DNA from: Burkholderia arboris
GTDB taxonomy: Bacteria > Pseudomonadota > Gammaproteobacteria > Burkholderiales > Burkholderiaceae
Assembly (NCBI RefSeq): GCF_902499125.1
Contig: NZ_CABVPX010000013.1
Location: forward strand, 62,001-126,000
Direction of reading: 5' to 3'
DNA: 64,000 bases
Each line of letters opens with the position of its first letter. Within the stretch, counting starts at the first letter, position 1. Under the pieces are notes generated by a model. That model saw nothing but the letters and a program-made list of their open reading frames with translations. It made no database searches and was not told where the DNA came from. The translations under genes were made by a program, and so were the position numbers. Below, piece by piece: positions 19,282 to 28,341 of this stretch.

Positions 19282-19560
19282 TCAGCGCTTGTACAGCTCG
19301 CGAACGGCGTCTTCGATGTGCTGGCGCAGCAGGTGCCGCTCCTCGGGCGTCATGTGCCCGTCGCGGCGGTGCTGATCGAGATCGGGAGGCACGGCGGAAC
19401 GAACCGTCATCTCGGCGGTACGGTCGGACTGCGGCGCCTTGCCGCGCGGCAGCTTGCGCGACGGTGCGCCCTGCTCGGGGCGCTGCGCATACGCGAAGTT
19501 CGACGCATACGGACCGGCAAGCGCGATCGTCAGCATCAGTGCAATCCGGGCAGATCGCAT
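19282..19560 (-). CDS. Small exported basic protein, unknown function
   Basis: Predicted 92-residue protein. The ATG at 19560 gives a signal peptide (MRSARIALMLTIALAGPYAS, cleavage likely after FAYA). The mature part is polar, with basic runs (SRKLPRGKAPQSDR) and a predicted C-terminal helix MTPEERHLLRQHIEDAVREL. It precedes DUF1800-DUF1501 on the same strand by 127 bases and could belong to the same unit. The frame stays open upstream to 19656, but that extension would bury the signal peptide. No family recognised. Confidence 0.7.
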   Translation of the reverse strand: MRSARIALMLTIALAGPYASNFAYAQRPEQGAPSRKLPRGKAPQSDRTAEMTVRSAVPPDLDQHRRDGHMTPEERHLLRQHIEDAVRELYKR

Positions 19561-19701
19561 GACCGTCCTCGCTTCTTTGGTCGATTTGTTCCCTTCGTCA
19601 CGCGGCAACCGGCTACCTCTGGTACTTGAAAAACCCTGCGGAAATCGGGTGTACAAAGATGAATGATGGAGTGCAGGGGAGTATCTACCGAATTTCGGCT
19701 T

Positions 19702-19736
19702 CGAGTAAAGGAATCTCTATAGCCTGCCTTTACTCG
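19702..19736. repeat. 10-bp inverted repeat upstream of ompR
   Basis: CGAGTAAAGG (19702-19711) and CCTTTACTCG (19727-19736) are perfect inverted repeats with a 15-base spacer. There is no T run, so it is not a terminator. The right arm overlaps the -35 region proposed for ompR, so it may be an operator or a transcript 5' stem. Confidence 0.6.
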
Positions 19737-19774
19737 GCGCGACACTACGGGTAAATTTTGTAACCGACTGTAAC
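19729..19774 (+). promoter_or_regulatory. Likely ompR promoter with OmpR-box-like direct repeats
   Basis: TTTACT (19729-19734), 17 bases, then TAAATT (19752-19757) form a plausible promoter. Just downstream two TGTAAC repeats (19759-19764 and 19769-19774) are exactly 10 bp apart, as in tandem OmpR half-sites, and TTTTGTAAC matches the core of the E. coli OmpR consensus. This suggests autoregulation. Confidence 0.45.
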
Positions 19775-19818
19775 GCACGAAAATACGTGGCCGTGCGTCA
19801 ATTCCCATTCGCGATAAG

Positions 19819-20553
19819 ATGCCGATCATGGAAACGAAAAACCCCTCCAAGATTCTCGTCGTCGACGACGACCCTCGCCTGCGCGATCTGCTGCGCCGCT
19901 ATCTCGGCGAGCAGGGTTTCAACGTATACGTCGCGGAAAACGCGACCGCGATGAACAAGCTCTGGGTACGCGAGCGTTTCGACCTGCTCGTGCTCGACCT
20001 GATGCTGCCTGGCGAAGACGGCCTGTCGATCTGCCGCCGCCTGCGCGGCAGCAACGACCGCACGCCGATCATCATGCTCACCGCGAAGGGCGAGGACGTC
20101 GATCGCATCGTCGGCCTCGAAATGGGCGCCGACGACTACCTGCCGAAGCCGTTCAACCCGCGCGAACTCGTCGCGCGCATTCATGCGGTGCTGCGCCGCC
20201 AGGCGCCGGCCGAACTGCCGGGCGCACCGTCGGAAACCACCGAGGTGTTCGAGTTCGGCGAATTCTCGCTGAACCTCGCCACGCGCACGCTGACGAAGTC
20301 GGGCCAGGAAATTCCGCTGACGACCGGCGAATTCTCGGTGCTGAAGGTGTTCGCACGCCATCCGCGCCAGCCGCTGTCGCGTGAAAAGCTGATGGAGCTC
20401 GCACGCGGCCGTGAATACGAAGTGTTCGACCGCAGCCTCGACGTACAGATCTCGCGCCTGCGCAAGCTGATCGAACCGGATCCGGGCAGCCCGCGCTTCA
20501 TCCAGACCGTCTGGGGCCTCGGCTACGTGTTCATCCCCGACGGCGCCGCCTGA
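19819..20553 (+). CDS. ompR: OmpR response regulator
   Basis: Two-component response regulator for envelope and osmotic responses, paired with EnvZ. The 244-residue protein has an N-terminal receiver with the acidic pocket VVDDD (16-18), phosphoacceptor Asp60 in LLVLDLMLPGEDG, the MLTAKG threonine and the YLPKPF lysine. A C-terminal winged helix of the OmpR/PhoB type follows (LTTGEFSVLKVF, DVQISRLRKLIEPD, IQTVWGLGYVF). An internal ATG at 19828 could be the real start. envZ follows after 40 bases. Upstream repeats suggest autoregulation. Confidence 0.95.
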   Translation: MPIMETKNPSKILVVDDDPRLRDLLRRYLGEQGFNVYVAENATAMNKLWVRERFDLLVLDLMLPGEDGLSICRRLRGSNDRTPIIMLTAKGEDVDRIVGLEMGADDYLPKPFNPRELVARIHAVLRRQAPAELPGAPSETTEVFEFGEFSLNLATRTLTKSGQEIPLTTGEFSVLKVFARHPRQPLSREKLMELARGREYEVFDRSLDVQISRLRKLIEPDPGSPRFIQTVWGLGYVFIPDGAA

Positions 20554-20593
20554 CCTTTTTCCTTCCCGGTTTCGCCCGCCCACGGCCCGTCCC

Positions 20594-21955
20594 ATGCGTA
20601 TCGACCGGCGCCTCCTGCAGCTCGCGTTCGGCGGGCTGTTCTGGCGCACCTTCCTGCTGATCGCGCTGCTGATCTCGGTCAGTCTCGCCGCGTGGTTCCA
20701 GAGCTTTCGCGTGATCGAGCGCGAGCCGCGTGCGCAGCGCGTCGCGCTGCAGCTCGTCGCGGTCGTGAAGCTCACGCGCACCGCCCTGCTCTATTCCGAT
20801 CCCGATCTGCGGCGCGCGCTGCTGCAGGATCTCGAGAGCAACGAGGGCGTGCGCGTGTACCCGCGCGAGAAAACCGACAAGTTCAAGCTGCAGCCCGACG
20901 AATCGCTGAACCGCCTGATCGAACACGACATCCGCAGCCGCCTCGGCGACGACACCGTGATCGCGCAGTCGGTCAACGACATTCCCGGCGTGTGGATCAG
21001 CTTCAAGATCGACGACGACGATTACTGGGTCGCGCTCGACCGCGACCAGCTCGACAACGTCACGGGCCTGCAGTGGGCCGGCTGGGGGCTGTTCGCACTC
21101 GCGCTGTCGCTGTTCGGCTCCGCGTTCATCACGAGCCTCGTGAACCGGCCGTTCTCGCGGCTCGCGCTCGCCGCGCGGCAGATCGGCTCGGGCCAGACAC
21201 CCGAGCTGCTGCCCGAGCGCGGCATGGGCGTCGCGGCCGAGACCAACCGCAGCTTCAACCAGATGGTGCGCGATCTCGAACAGCTCGAGGCCGATCGCGC
21301 GCTGATGCTCGCGGGCATTTCGCACGACCTGCGCACGCCGCTCGCGCGGCTGCGGCTCGAAACCGAGATGAGCCCGTCCGACCAGGCGACCAAGGACGCA
21401 ATGGTCGACGACATCGAGCAGATGGACCGCATCATCGCGGCCTTCATCGACTACGCGCGCCCGTCGCAGCGCAAGCCCGAGCCGATCGACCTGTCGTCGA
21501 TCGCGCAGGAAGTTGCCGCGCGCGTGTCGGGCGAGGACGGCGTCGAGATCCGCACGCGGCTCGCGCCGAGCGCGATCATCGAAGCCGACGAGACCGACAT
21601 GCGCCGCGTGATCGGCAACCTCGTCGAGAATGCGCGCAAGTACGGCCAGAGCAAGCACGACGGCATCTCGCGCATCACGGTCGAGACGCGCGTGACGCAT
21701 GCGCGCGTCGAGCTGTCGGTGAGCGACGAAGGCCCCGGCATCCCCGAGGATCAACTGCCGCTCGTGATGCGGCCGTTCTACCGCGTCGACACCGCGCGCA
21801 CCAAGGCGGACGGCACCGGCCTCGGGATGGCGATCGTGCTGCGGCTCGTCGGCCGCTATCGCGGCGCGCTGCGCCTGCGCAACCGCAACCCCGAAGCGGG
21901 CCTCGAAGCCACGGTCGAATTCCCCGGCGCCGGCAAGGCGCGTGCGACCGCGTGA
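20594..21955 (+). CDS. envZ: EnvZ sensor histidine kinase
   Basis: Inner-membrane sensor that phosphorylates OmpR. The 453 residues show a first membrane helix at about 18-36, a periplasmic domain of about 120 residues, a second membrane helix at about 160-180, a HAMP linker (FSRLALAARQIGSGQTPELL), a HisKA domain with His244 in GISHDLRTPL, and an ATPase domain with N box NLVENARKYG, G1 DEGPGIPEDQ and G2 GTGLGMAIV. It lies 40 bases after ompR and is surely co-transcribed. The signal it senses is not known from sequence. Confidence 0.95.
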   Translation: MRIDRRLLQLAFGGLFWRTFLLIALLISVSLAAWFQSFRVIEREPRAQRVALQLVAVVKLTRTALLYSDPDLRRALLQDLESNEGVRVYPREKTDKFKLQPDESLNRLIEHDIRSRLGDDTVIAQSVNDIPGVWISFKIDDDDYWVALDRDQLDNVTGLQWAGWGLFALALSLFGSAFITSLVNRPFSRLALAARQIGSGQTPELLPERGMGVAAETNRSFNQMVRDLEQLEADRALMLAGISHDLRTPLARLRLETEMSPSDQATKDAMVDDIEQMDRIIAAFIDYARPSQRKPEPIDLSSIAQEVAARVSGEDGVEIRTRLAPSAIIEADETDMRRVIGNLVENARKYGQSKHDGISRITVETRVTHARVELSVSDEGPGIPEDQLPLVMRPFYRVDTARTKADGTGLGMAIVLRLVGRYRGALRLRNRNPEAGLEATVEFPGAGKARATA

Positions 21956-22019
21956 CGCGCTCGCGCACGCATCCTGCACGTCACACTATCGATCCGGTTG
22001 AAAAAAGCTATGAAGATCG

Positions 22020-22062
22020 TTAGTCAAAATCTATTGAAGTACTTTACTAATAGTGTTATAGT
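22020..22062 (+). promoter_or_regulatory. ahpC promoter with possible OxyR half-site
   Basis: TTGAAG (22034-22039), a 17-base spacer and TATAGT (22057-22062) make a good sigma-70 promoter about 80 bases before ahpC. Overlapping its -35, TTAG-N7-CTAT (22020-22034) is one base from an OxyR half-site (ATAG-N7-CTAT). The second half-site is not clear. Confidence 0.55.
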
Positions 22063-22144
22063 TTTGCCCATGCTGTCACATCATCGTTGCAGCACCGAGG
22101 TAGCTTGACTCAGTCTTCTTCCCAACTCATACAGGAGTATCCGC

Positions 22145-22693
22145 ATGAAAACCGTGGGCGATAAACTCGAAGCTTTCACCGTCGTAGCCGCGAAGCCGGG
22201 CTTCAACCATCACGAGGAAAACGGCCAGTCGGCATTCGAGACCGTCACCGAAGCGTCGTTCCCGGGCAAGTGGAAGATCATCTACTTCTATCCGAAGGAT
22301 TTCACGTTCGTGTGCCCGACGGAAATCGTCGAGTTCGCGAAGCTCACGAAGCAGTTCGAAGAGCGCGATGCCATCCTGCTGGGCGGCAGCTCGGACAACG
22401 AATTCGTCAAGCTCGCATGGCGCCGTGAGCACAAGGACCTCGACAAGCTGAACCACTACGCGTTCGGCGACGTCAAGGGCGAGCTGATCGACCAGCTCGG
22501 CGTGCGCGACAAGGAAGCCGGCGTGGCCCTGCGTGCAACGTTCATCGTCGATCCGGACAACACGATCCAGCACGTTTCGGTGAACAACCTGAACGTCGGC
22601 CGCAGCCCGGAAGAAGTCCTGCGTATTCTGGACGGCCTGCAAACGGACGAACTGTGCCCGTGCAACCGTGCAGTCGGCGGCGCAACGCTGTAA
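22145..22693 (+). CDS. ahpC: AhpC peroxiredoxin (AhpD-dependent type)
   Basis: Cytoplasmic peroxiredoxin that reduces hydrogen peroxide, alkyl hydroperoxides and possibly peroxynitrite. In the 182-residue protein the peroxidatic cysteine is Cys57 in FTFVCPTE. Two cysteines near the end (Cys171 and Cys173 in CPCNR) serve as resolving residues, as in the actinobacterial AhpC reduced by AhpD rather than AhpF. ahpD follows directly, which supports that pairing. A strong promoter with a possible OxyR half-site lies upstream. A T-tract hairpin between the genes should reduce ahpD expression relative to ahpC. Confidence 0.96.
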   Translation: MKTVGDKLEAFTVVAAKPGFNHHEENGQSAFETVTEASFPGKWKIIYFYPKDFTFVCPTEIVEFAKLTKQFEERDAILLGGSSDNEFVKLAWRREHKDLDKLNHYAFGDVKGELIDQLGVRDKEAGVALRATFIVDPDNTIQHVSVNNLNVGRSPEEVLRILDGLQTDELCPCNRAVGGATL

Positions 22694-22709
22694 GCGCATC
22701 GATGCACGA

Positions 22710-22744
22710 AGCCCGCGGCGCACGTCCTGCCTGCGGGCTTTTTT
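22710..22744 (+). terminator. Terminator or attenuator between ahpC and ahpD
   Basis: 7-bp stem AGCCCGC/GCGGGCT (22710-22716 with 22733-22739) runs into six T on the plus strand. It lies in the 76-base gap between ahpC and ahpD, so ahpD is probably expressed by read-through. Confidence 0.75.
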
Positions 22745-22769
22745 AACGGCCAACCCATAGGAGATATCA

Positions 22770-23297
22770 ATGGAATTCATCGACTCGATTAAGGCACGTA
22801 TCCCCGACTACGCGAAGGACATTCGCCTGAACCTCGACGGCACGATCTCGCGCTCGTCGCTCGAAGGCACCGACGCGGTCGGCGTCGCGCTGGCGGCGGC
22901 CATCGCCGCGAAGAGCACGGTGCTCATCAAGACGATCCGCGAAGCCGGCGTCCTGTCGCCCGAAGAAACGAACGCCGTGCTGACGGCGGCCGCGCTGATG
23001 GGGATGAACAACACCTGGTATCCGTATGTCGAAATGGCCGACGACGCCGACCTGAAGACGCAACGCGCCGAGCTGCGGATGGGCGCGTATGCGACGCACG
23101 GTGGCGTCGACAAGCGCAAGTTCGAGATGTACGCGCTCGCCGCGTCGATCGTCGGCAAGTGCCACTTCTGCGTGAAGTCGCACTATGCGCTGCTGAAGAA
23201 CGAGCAAGGGATGACCGTCACGCAACTGCGCGACGTCGGCCGCATCGCGTCGGTGATCAATGCCGCCGCGCAAGTGATCGCCGCCGAAGGCGAATAA
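22770..23297 (+). CDS. ahpD: AhpD alkylhydroperoxidase
   Basis: Thiol-disulfide partner that recycles AhpC, itself reduced through a lipoyl-protein chain in the characterised mycobacterial system. The 175-residue carboxymuconolactone decarboxylase-like fold has the active site GKCHFCVKSH with Cys131, Cys134 and His138. An earlier glutamate of the proton relay is consistent with the EMYALAAS segment just before it. It follows ahpC, with a ribosome-binding AGGAGAT before the ATG. A very strong hairpin follows the stop codon. Confidence 0.96.
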   Translation: MEFIDSIKARIPDYAKDIRLNLDGTISRSSLEGTDAVGVALAAAIAAKSTVLIKTIREAGVLSPEETNAVLTAAALMGMNNTWYPYVEMADDADLKTQRAELRMGAYATHGGVDKRKFEMYALAASIVGKCHFCVKSHYALLKNEQGMTVTQLRDVGRIASVINAAAQVIAAEGE

Positions 23298-23351
23298 GCG
23301 GTTGCGCCGCCCGACCGGCAGCGATGCCGCGCGCGGCGTCCGTTTCAAACG

Positions 23352-23379
23352 AAAATGCCACGCTGATGCGTGGCATTTT
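23352..23379. terminator. Bidirectional terminator between ahpD and ispF
   Basis: A 12-bp stem (23352-23363 with 23368-23379) encloses the 4-base loop TGAT, with A and T runs at its ends. It serves the convergent ahpD (plus) and ispF (minus) genes. Confidence 0.9.
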
Positions 23380-23432
23380 TCATTTCCGCGGCCCGGTGCG
23401 CGGCGCGAACCGCGCGCCGCCGCACGCGGCCG

Positions 23433-23918
23433 TCAGGCGCCCTGCTTCACCAGCAGCGCGACGGCCTGCGCCTCGATGCCTTCGCCGCGGCCGAGATAGC
23501 CGAGCTTCTCGTTGGTCTTCGCCTTCACGTTCACGCGATCGAGCGGCAGCCCGAGATCGGCCGCGATGTTCGCGCGCATCCCGTCGATATGCGGCGCGAG
23601 CTTCGGCGCCTGGGCGATCACGGTGCTGTCCACGTTCTGGATCGTGAAACCGGTCGCCTTCACGCGCTCGGCGCATGCGCGCAGCAGCACGCGGCTGTCC
23701 GCGCCCTTGAATGCCGCGTCCGTGTCGGAGAAATGGCGGCCGATGTCGCCGAGCGCCGCCGCGCCGAACAGCGCGTCGGTGATCGCGTGCAGCAGCACGT
23801 CCGCATCCGAGTGGCCGAGCAGGCCGCGCTCGTACGGAATCGTCACGCCGCCGATGATGAGGGGGCGCCCTTCGACGAGCTGGTGCACGTCGTAGCCTTG
23901 TCCGATTCTGAAATCCAT
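23433..23918 (-). CDS. ispF: IspF, MEcPP synthase
   Basis: 2-C-methyl-D-erythritol 2,4-cyclodiphosphate synthase, the fifth step of the non-mevalonate isoprenoid pathway; it releases CMP from its substrate as a homotrimer. The 161-residue product begins [14 protein letters not shown], with metal ligands Asp10 and His12; a third ligand comes from the [12 protein letters not shown] segment. The trimer signature [20 protein letters not shown] is complete near the C-terminus. The ATG at 23918 gives the standard length. It follows ispD by 29 bases on the same strand. Confidence 0.97.
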   Translation of the reverse strand: MDFRIGQGYDVHQLVEGRPLIIGGVTIPYERGLLGHSDADVLLHAITDALFGAAALGDIGRHFSDTDAAFKGADSRVLLRACAERVKATGFTIQNVDSTVIAQAPKLAPHIDGMRANIAADLGLPLDRVNVKAKTNEKLGYLGRGEGIEAQAVALLVKQGA

Positions 23919-23947
23919 GCGTGTTCCGATTGAGATGGGGGTGAAAG

Positions 23948-24658
23948 TCAGGAAGCGTTCGCGGGGCGCGCGAGGATCGCCTCCGCGAGCGCGAAATCTT
24001 CCGGGTACGTGACCTTGAAATTGCGCAGGCTGCCCTGCACGACGCGCGGCGTGTGGCCCGCCCATTCGATCGCGCTGGCTTCGTCGGTCAGGTCGTGCCC
24101 TTCGCGCTGCGCGCGCAGGATCGCCTCGCGCAGCATGCCGATGCGGAACATCTGCGGCGTCTGCGCCTGCCACAGCGCGTCGCGCGACTCGGTGCGCGCG
24201 ATCGCGTCGCCGCCGGCCGGCACGCGCTTGAGCGTATCGGCCACCGGCAGCGCGACGATGCCGCCGACCGGGTCGTCCTTCAGCGTCGCGACGAGCGTGC
24301 GGATCAGCTCCGGCGTGATGCCGGGGCGCGCCGCGTCGTGCACGAGCACCCAGTCCTGGTCGGTCGCGCCGAATTCGGCCAGCTCAAGCAGCCCGTTCAG
24401 CACCGACGCCTGCCGCGAGCCGCCGCCGCAGCGGCGTACCGCAAAGCGCAGGCCCGCGAAGCGGCGCGCGTCGAAATGGGAATCGTCGGGCGCGAGCACG
24501 ACGAGCGTCTGCGCGAACTCGCTGCACGCGTCGAACGCGGCGAGCGTGTAGTGCAGCAGCGCGCGGCCGGCCAGCGTGCGGTATTGCTTCGGCACGGCGG
24601 AGCCGGAACGGCTGCCGGTGCCGGCACAGGGAATCAGGGCGAAAAGTCGGGGAGTCAC
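23948..24658 (-). CDS. ispD: IspD, MEP cytidylyltransferase
   Basis: Transfers CMP from CTP to 2-C-methyl-D-erythritol 4-phosphate in the isoprenoid pathway. The 236-residue protein has the CTP-binding motif [20 protein letters not shown] near the N-terminus and [25 protein letters not shown] and [12 protein letters not shown] further on. The start is the GTG at 24658, since the conserved sequence begins at once ([12 protein letters not shown]). It is divergent from mfd and is followed by ispF. Confidence 0.96.
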   Translation of the reverse strand: MTPRLFALIPCAGTGSRSGSAVPKQYRTLAGRALLHYTLAAFDACSEFAQTLVVLAPDDSHFDARRFAGLRFAVRRCGGGSRQASVLNGLLELAEFGATDQDWVLVHDAARPGITPELIRTLVATLKDDPVGGIVALPVADTLKRVPAGGDAIARTESRDALWQAQTPQMFRIGMLREAILRAQREGHDLTDEASAIEWAGHTPRVVQGSLRNFKVTYPEDFALAEAILARPANAS

Positions 24659-24765
24659 GAAGGGAAACGCCGGAAAGATGAAATCGAGAAGCGGATTTTA
24701 TAATAGGTCTTTCGTCTCGACCGGCGCACCGCGATGCGCCCGTGCACGCCACCCCTGTCGTCCCT

Positions 24766-27700
24766 ATGCCAGATAACGCCTCCAACCCGTCCGCCTCACC
24801 CGTTGCGCGCGTCAAACCCGGCCAGCGCTTCGCCTTCGACGGCACGCACGGCTCCGCCGACGCGCTCGCCATCGCCCGCTATCTCGCCGACAATCGCCAG
24901 GACGTGCCGCTCCTCGCGGTGATCTGCGCGAACGCGGTCGACGCGCAACGGCTGTCGCAGGAAATCCGCTATTTTTCGCCCGACGCGCGCGTGCGCCTGC
25001 TGCCGGACTGGGAAACGCTGCCGTACGACACGTTCTCGCCCCACCAGGACCTCGTGTCCGAGCGGCTTGCCACGCTGCACGACCTCGGCGAAGGCCGCTG
25101 CGACATCCTGCTCGTGCCCGCGACCACCGCGCTGTACCGGATGCCGCCTGCGTCGTTCATGGCCGCGTACACGTTCGCGTTCGCGCAGGGCGAGCGGCTC
25201 GACGAGGCGAAGCTGAAGGCGCAGCTGACGCTGGCCGGCTACGAGCACGTGAGCCAGGTCGTGCGGCCCGGCGAATACTGCGTCCGCGGCTCGCTGATCG
25301 ACCTGTACCCGATGGGCTCGCCGCTGCCGTACCGGATCGACCTGTTCGACGACCAGGTCGACTCGATCCGCGCGTTCGACCCCGACACGCAGCGCAGCCT
25401 CTACCCGGTGCGCGACGTGCGCCTGTTGCCCGGCCGCGAGTTCCCGTTCGACGAAGCCGCGCGCACGGCCTTCCGCAGCCGCTGGCGCGAAACTTTCGAG
25501 GGTGACCCGAGCCGCGCGCCGATCTACAAGGACATCGGCAACGGCGTGCCGTCGGCCGGCATCGAGTATTACCTGCCGCTGTTCTTCGACGAAACGGCCA
25601 CGCTGTTCCACTACCTGCCGCAGGACGCGCACCTCGTGTTCACCGGCGATCTCGAAGCGTCGATCCGCCGCTTCACCGCCGATACGAAGCAGCGCCACGC
25701 GTTCCTCGCGCACGATCGCGAGCGGCCGATCCTCGAGCCGCAGCGGCTGTTCCTGTCCGACGAGGATTTCTTCGCGTTCGCGAAGCCGTTCGCGCGCGTC
25801 GTGCTGCCCGCGCAGCCGCCCGGCGGCTGGGCGACCGCGCTGCCCGAGCTGACCGTCGACCGCCATGCGGACGACCCGCTCGCGTCGCTGCGCACCTTCG
25901 TCGAATCGTCGGGCAAGCGCGTGCTGCTGACGGTCGAATCGGCCGGCCGCCGCGAAACGATCCTGCAACTGCTCGCCGAGCACCACCTGCGCCCCGCATC
26001 GAACGACCACTTCGCGGGCTGGCTCGCGAGCGACGAACGCTTCGCGCTCGGCGTCGCGCCGCTGTCGAGCGGTTTCTCGGTGCCGGGCGAAGGCTACGCG
26101 ATCGTCACCGAAACCGAGCTGTACGGCGCGCTCGGCCGCCGCGCGGGCCGCCGCCGGCAGGAACAGGCCAGCAACGTCGACGCGATGGTGCGCGACCTGT
26201 CCGAGCTGAAGGTCGGCGACCCGGTCGTCCATGCGCAGCACGGCATCGGCCGCTACATGGGCCTCGTGTCGATGGACCTCGGCGAAGGCGAAACCGAATT
26301 CCTGCATCTCGAATACTCGGGCGACAGCAAGCTCTACGTGCCCGTCGCCCAATTGCACGTGATCTCGCGCTACAGCGGCGCCGATCCCGACAGCGCACCG
26401 CTGCACGCGCTCGGCTCCGGCCAGTGGGAGCGCGCGAAGCGCAAGGCCGCCCAGCAGATCCGCGACACGGCCGCCGAACTGCTGAACCTGTACGCGCGCC
26501 GCGCGGCCCGCGAAGGCCACGCGTTCTCGCTCGACCCGCGCGACTACGTGAAATTCGCGGAAAGCTTCGGCTTCGAGGAGACGCCCGACCAGGCCGCCGC
26601 GATCGCGGCCGTGATCGGCGACATGACGAGCGGCAAGCCGATGGATCGCCTCGTGTGCGGCGACGTCGGCTTCGGCAAGACCGAGGTCGCGCTGCGCGCC
26701 GCGTTCATCGCGGTGCTGGGCGGCAAGCAGGTCGCGCTGCTGTCGCCGACCACGCTGCTCGCCGAACAGCACACGCAAACCTTCGCCGACCGCTTCGCCG
26801 ACTGGCCGGTGCGGATCGTCGAGCTGTCGCGCTTCAAGACCGCGAAGGAAGTGAACGCGGCCATCGCGCAGATCAACGAAGGCAGCGTCGACATCGTGAT
26901 CGGCACGCACAAGCTGCTGTCGTCGGACGTGCAGTTCAAGCGCCTCGGCCTCGTGATCATCGACGAGGAACACCGCTTCGGCGTGCGCCAGAAGGAAGCG
27001 CTGAAGGCGCTGCGCGCGGAAGTCGACGTGCTGACGCTCACCGCGACGCCGATCCCGCGTACGCTCGGGATGGCGCTCGAAGGGCTGCGCGATTTCTCGG
27101 TCATCGCGACCGCGCCGCAGAAGCGGCTCGCGATCAAGACCTTCGTGCGCCGCGAGGAAGAAAGCGTGATCCGCGAGGCGATGCTGCGCGAACTGAAGCG
27201 CGGCGGCCAGGTGTACTTCCTGCACAACGAGGTCGAGACGATCGAGAACCGCAAGGCGATGCTCGAGGCGCTCGTGCCCGAGGCGCGGATCGTGATCGCG
27301 CACGGCCAGATGCACGAGCGCGAACTCGAACGCGTGATGCGCGATTTCGTCGCGCAGCGCGCGAACGTGCTGCTGTGCACGACCATCATCGAGACCGGCA
27401 TCGACGTGCCGAGCGCGAACACGATCATCATGCACCGCTCGGACAAGTTCGGCCTCGCGCAGCTGCACCAGCTGCGCGGCCGCGTCGGCCGCTCGCACCA
27501 CCAGGCCTATGCGTACCTGCTGGTCCACGATCCGCAGTCGCTGACCAAGCAGGCGCAGCGCCGGCTCGAGGCGATCCAGCAGATGGAGGAACTCGGTTCG
27601 GGCTTCTATCTCGCGATGCACGACCTGGAGATCCGCGGCACCGGCGAAGTGCTCGGCGACAAGCAGTCGGGCGAGATCCACGAGATCGGCTTCCAGCTCT

Positions 27701-28236
27701 ACACGGACATGCTGAACGACGCGGTGAAGGCGCTGAAGAACGGCAAGGAGCCCGACCTCACCGCCCCGCTCGCCGCCACGACGGAAATCAACCTGCACGC
27801 GCCGGCGATCCTGCCGGCCGACTACTGCGCAGACGTGCAGGAGCGGCTGTCGCTGTACAAGCGGCTCGCGAACTGCGAACACGGCGACGCGATCGACGGC
27901 ATCCAGGAAGAACTGATCGACCGCTTCGGCAAGCTGCCGCCGCAGGCGCACGCACTCGTCGAGACGCACCGGCTGCGGATCGCCGCGAAGCCGCTCGGCA
28001 TCGTGAAGATCGACGCGAGCGAGGTGGCGATCGGGCTGCAGTTCGAGCCGAATCCGCCGATCGATCCGATGCGGATCATCGAGATGGTGCAGAAGCATCG
28101 CCACATCAAGCTCGCGGGGCAGGACAAGCTGCGCATCGAAACGCGCTCGCCCGATCTCGCGATCCGCGTGTCGACGATCAAGGAAACGCTGCGCGCGCTC
28201 GGCCCGAAACAGGGCGCGGCCGCCGCGGCGCGCTGA
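24766..28236 (+). CDS. mfd: Mfd transcription-repair coupling factor
   Basis: DNA translocase that removes stalled RNA polymerase at lesions and recruits UvrA. The 1156-residue protein has the usual size. An N-terminal UvrB-like module (WETLPYDTFSPHQD, SERLATLHDL) is followed by the CarD-like polymerase-interaction domain (VGDPVVHAQHGIGRYMG, about residue 487). The RecG-like helicase motor has Walker A GDVGFGKTEVA, DEEHRFGVRQKEAL and QLRGRVGRSHHQAYAYL, and the TRCF C-terminal domain completes it. I prefer the ATG at 24766 (MPDNAS) over the GTG at 24742. Confidence 0.97.
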   Translation: MPDNASNPSASPVARVKPGQRFAFDGTHGSADALAIARYLADNRQDVPLLAVICANAVDAQRLSQEIRYFSPDARVRLLPDWETLPYDTFSPHQDLVSERLATLHDLGEGRCDILLVPATTALYRMPPASFMAAYTFAFAQGERLDEAKLKAQLTLAGYEHVSQVVRPGEYCVRGSLIDLYPMGSPLPYRIDLFDDQVDSIRAFDPDTQRSLYPVRDVRLLPGREFPFDEAARTAFRSRWRETFEGDPSRAPIYKDIGNGVPSAGIEYYLPLFFDETATLFHYLPQDAHLVFTGDLEASIRRFTADTKQRHAFLAHDRERPILEPQRLFLSDEDFFAFAKPFARVVLPAQPPGGWATALPELTVDRHADDPLASLRTFVESSGKRVLLTVESAGRRETILQLLAEHHLRPASNDHFAGWLASDERFALGVAPLSSGFSVPGEGYAIVTETELYGALGRRAGRRRQEQASNVDAMVRDLSELKVGDPVVHAQHGIGRYMGLVSMDLGEGETEFLHLEYSGDSKLYVPVAQLHVISRYSGADPDSAPLHALGSGQWERAKRKAAQQIRDTAAELLNLYARRAAREGHAFSLDPRDYVKFAESFGFEETPDQAAAIAAVIGDMTSGKPMDRLVCGDVGFGKTEVALRAAFIAVLGGKQVALLSPTTLLAEQHTQTFADRFADWPVRIVELSRFKTAKEVNAAIAQINEGSVDIVIGTHKLLSSDVQFKRLGLVIIDEEHRFGVRQKEALKALRAEVDVLTLTATPIPRTLGMALEGLRDFSVIATAPQKRLAIKTFVRREEESVIREAMLRELKRGGQVYFLHNEVETIENRKAMLEALVPEARIVIAHGQMHERELERVMRDFVAQRANVLLCTTIIETGIDVPSANTIIMHRSDKFGLAQLHQLRGRVGRSHHQAYAYLLVHDPQSLTKQAQRRLEAIQQMEELGSGFYLAMHDLEIRGTGEVLGDKQSGEIHEIGFQLYTDMLNDAVKALKNGKEPDLTAPLAATTEINLHAPAILPADYCADVQERLSLYKRLANCEHGDAIDGIQEELIDRFGKLPPQAHALVETHRLRIAAKPLGIVKIDASEVAIGLQFEPNPPIDPMRIIEMVQKHRHIKLAGQDKLRIETRSPDLAIRVSTIKETLRALGPKQGAAAAAR

Positions 28237-28341
28237 CGCGATACTGACGGGCGCGACGTTGCTGCACCGCATCGCGCCCGACGCAGGCGGGCCGGCGCGT
28301 TTTTGAGTATGATTTTCCCATTCATCAGACGGAGTTTTGCC

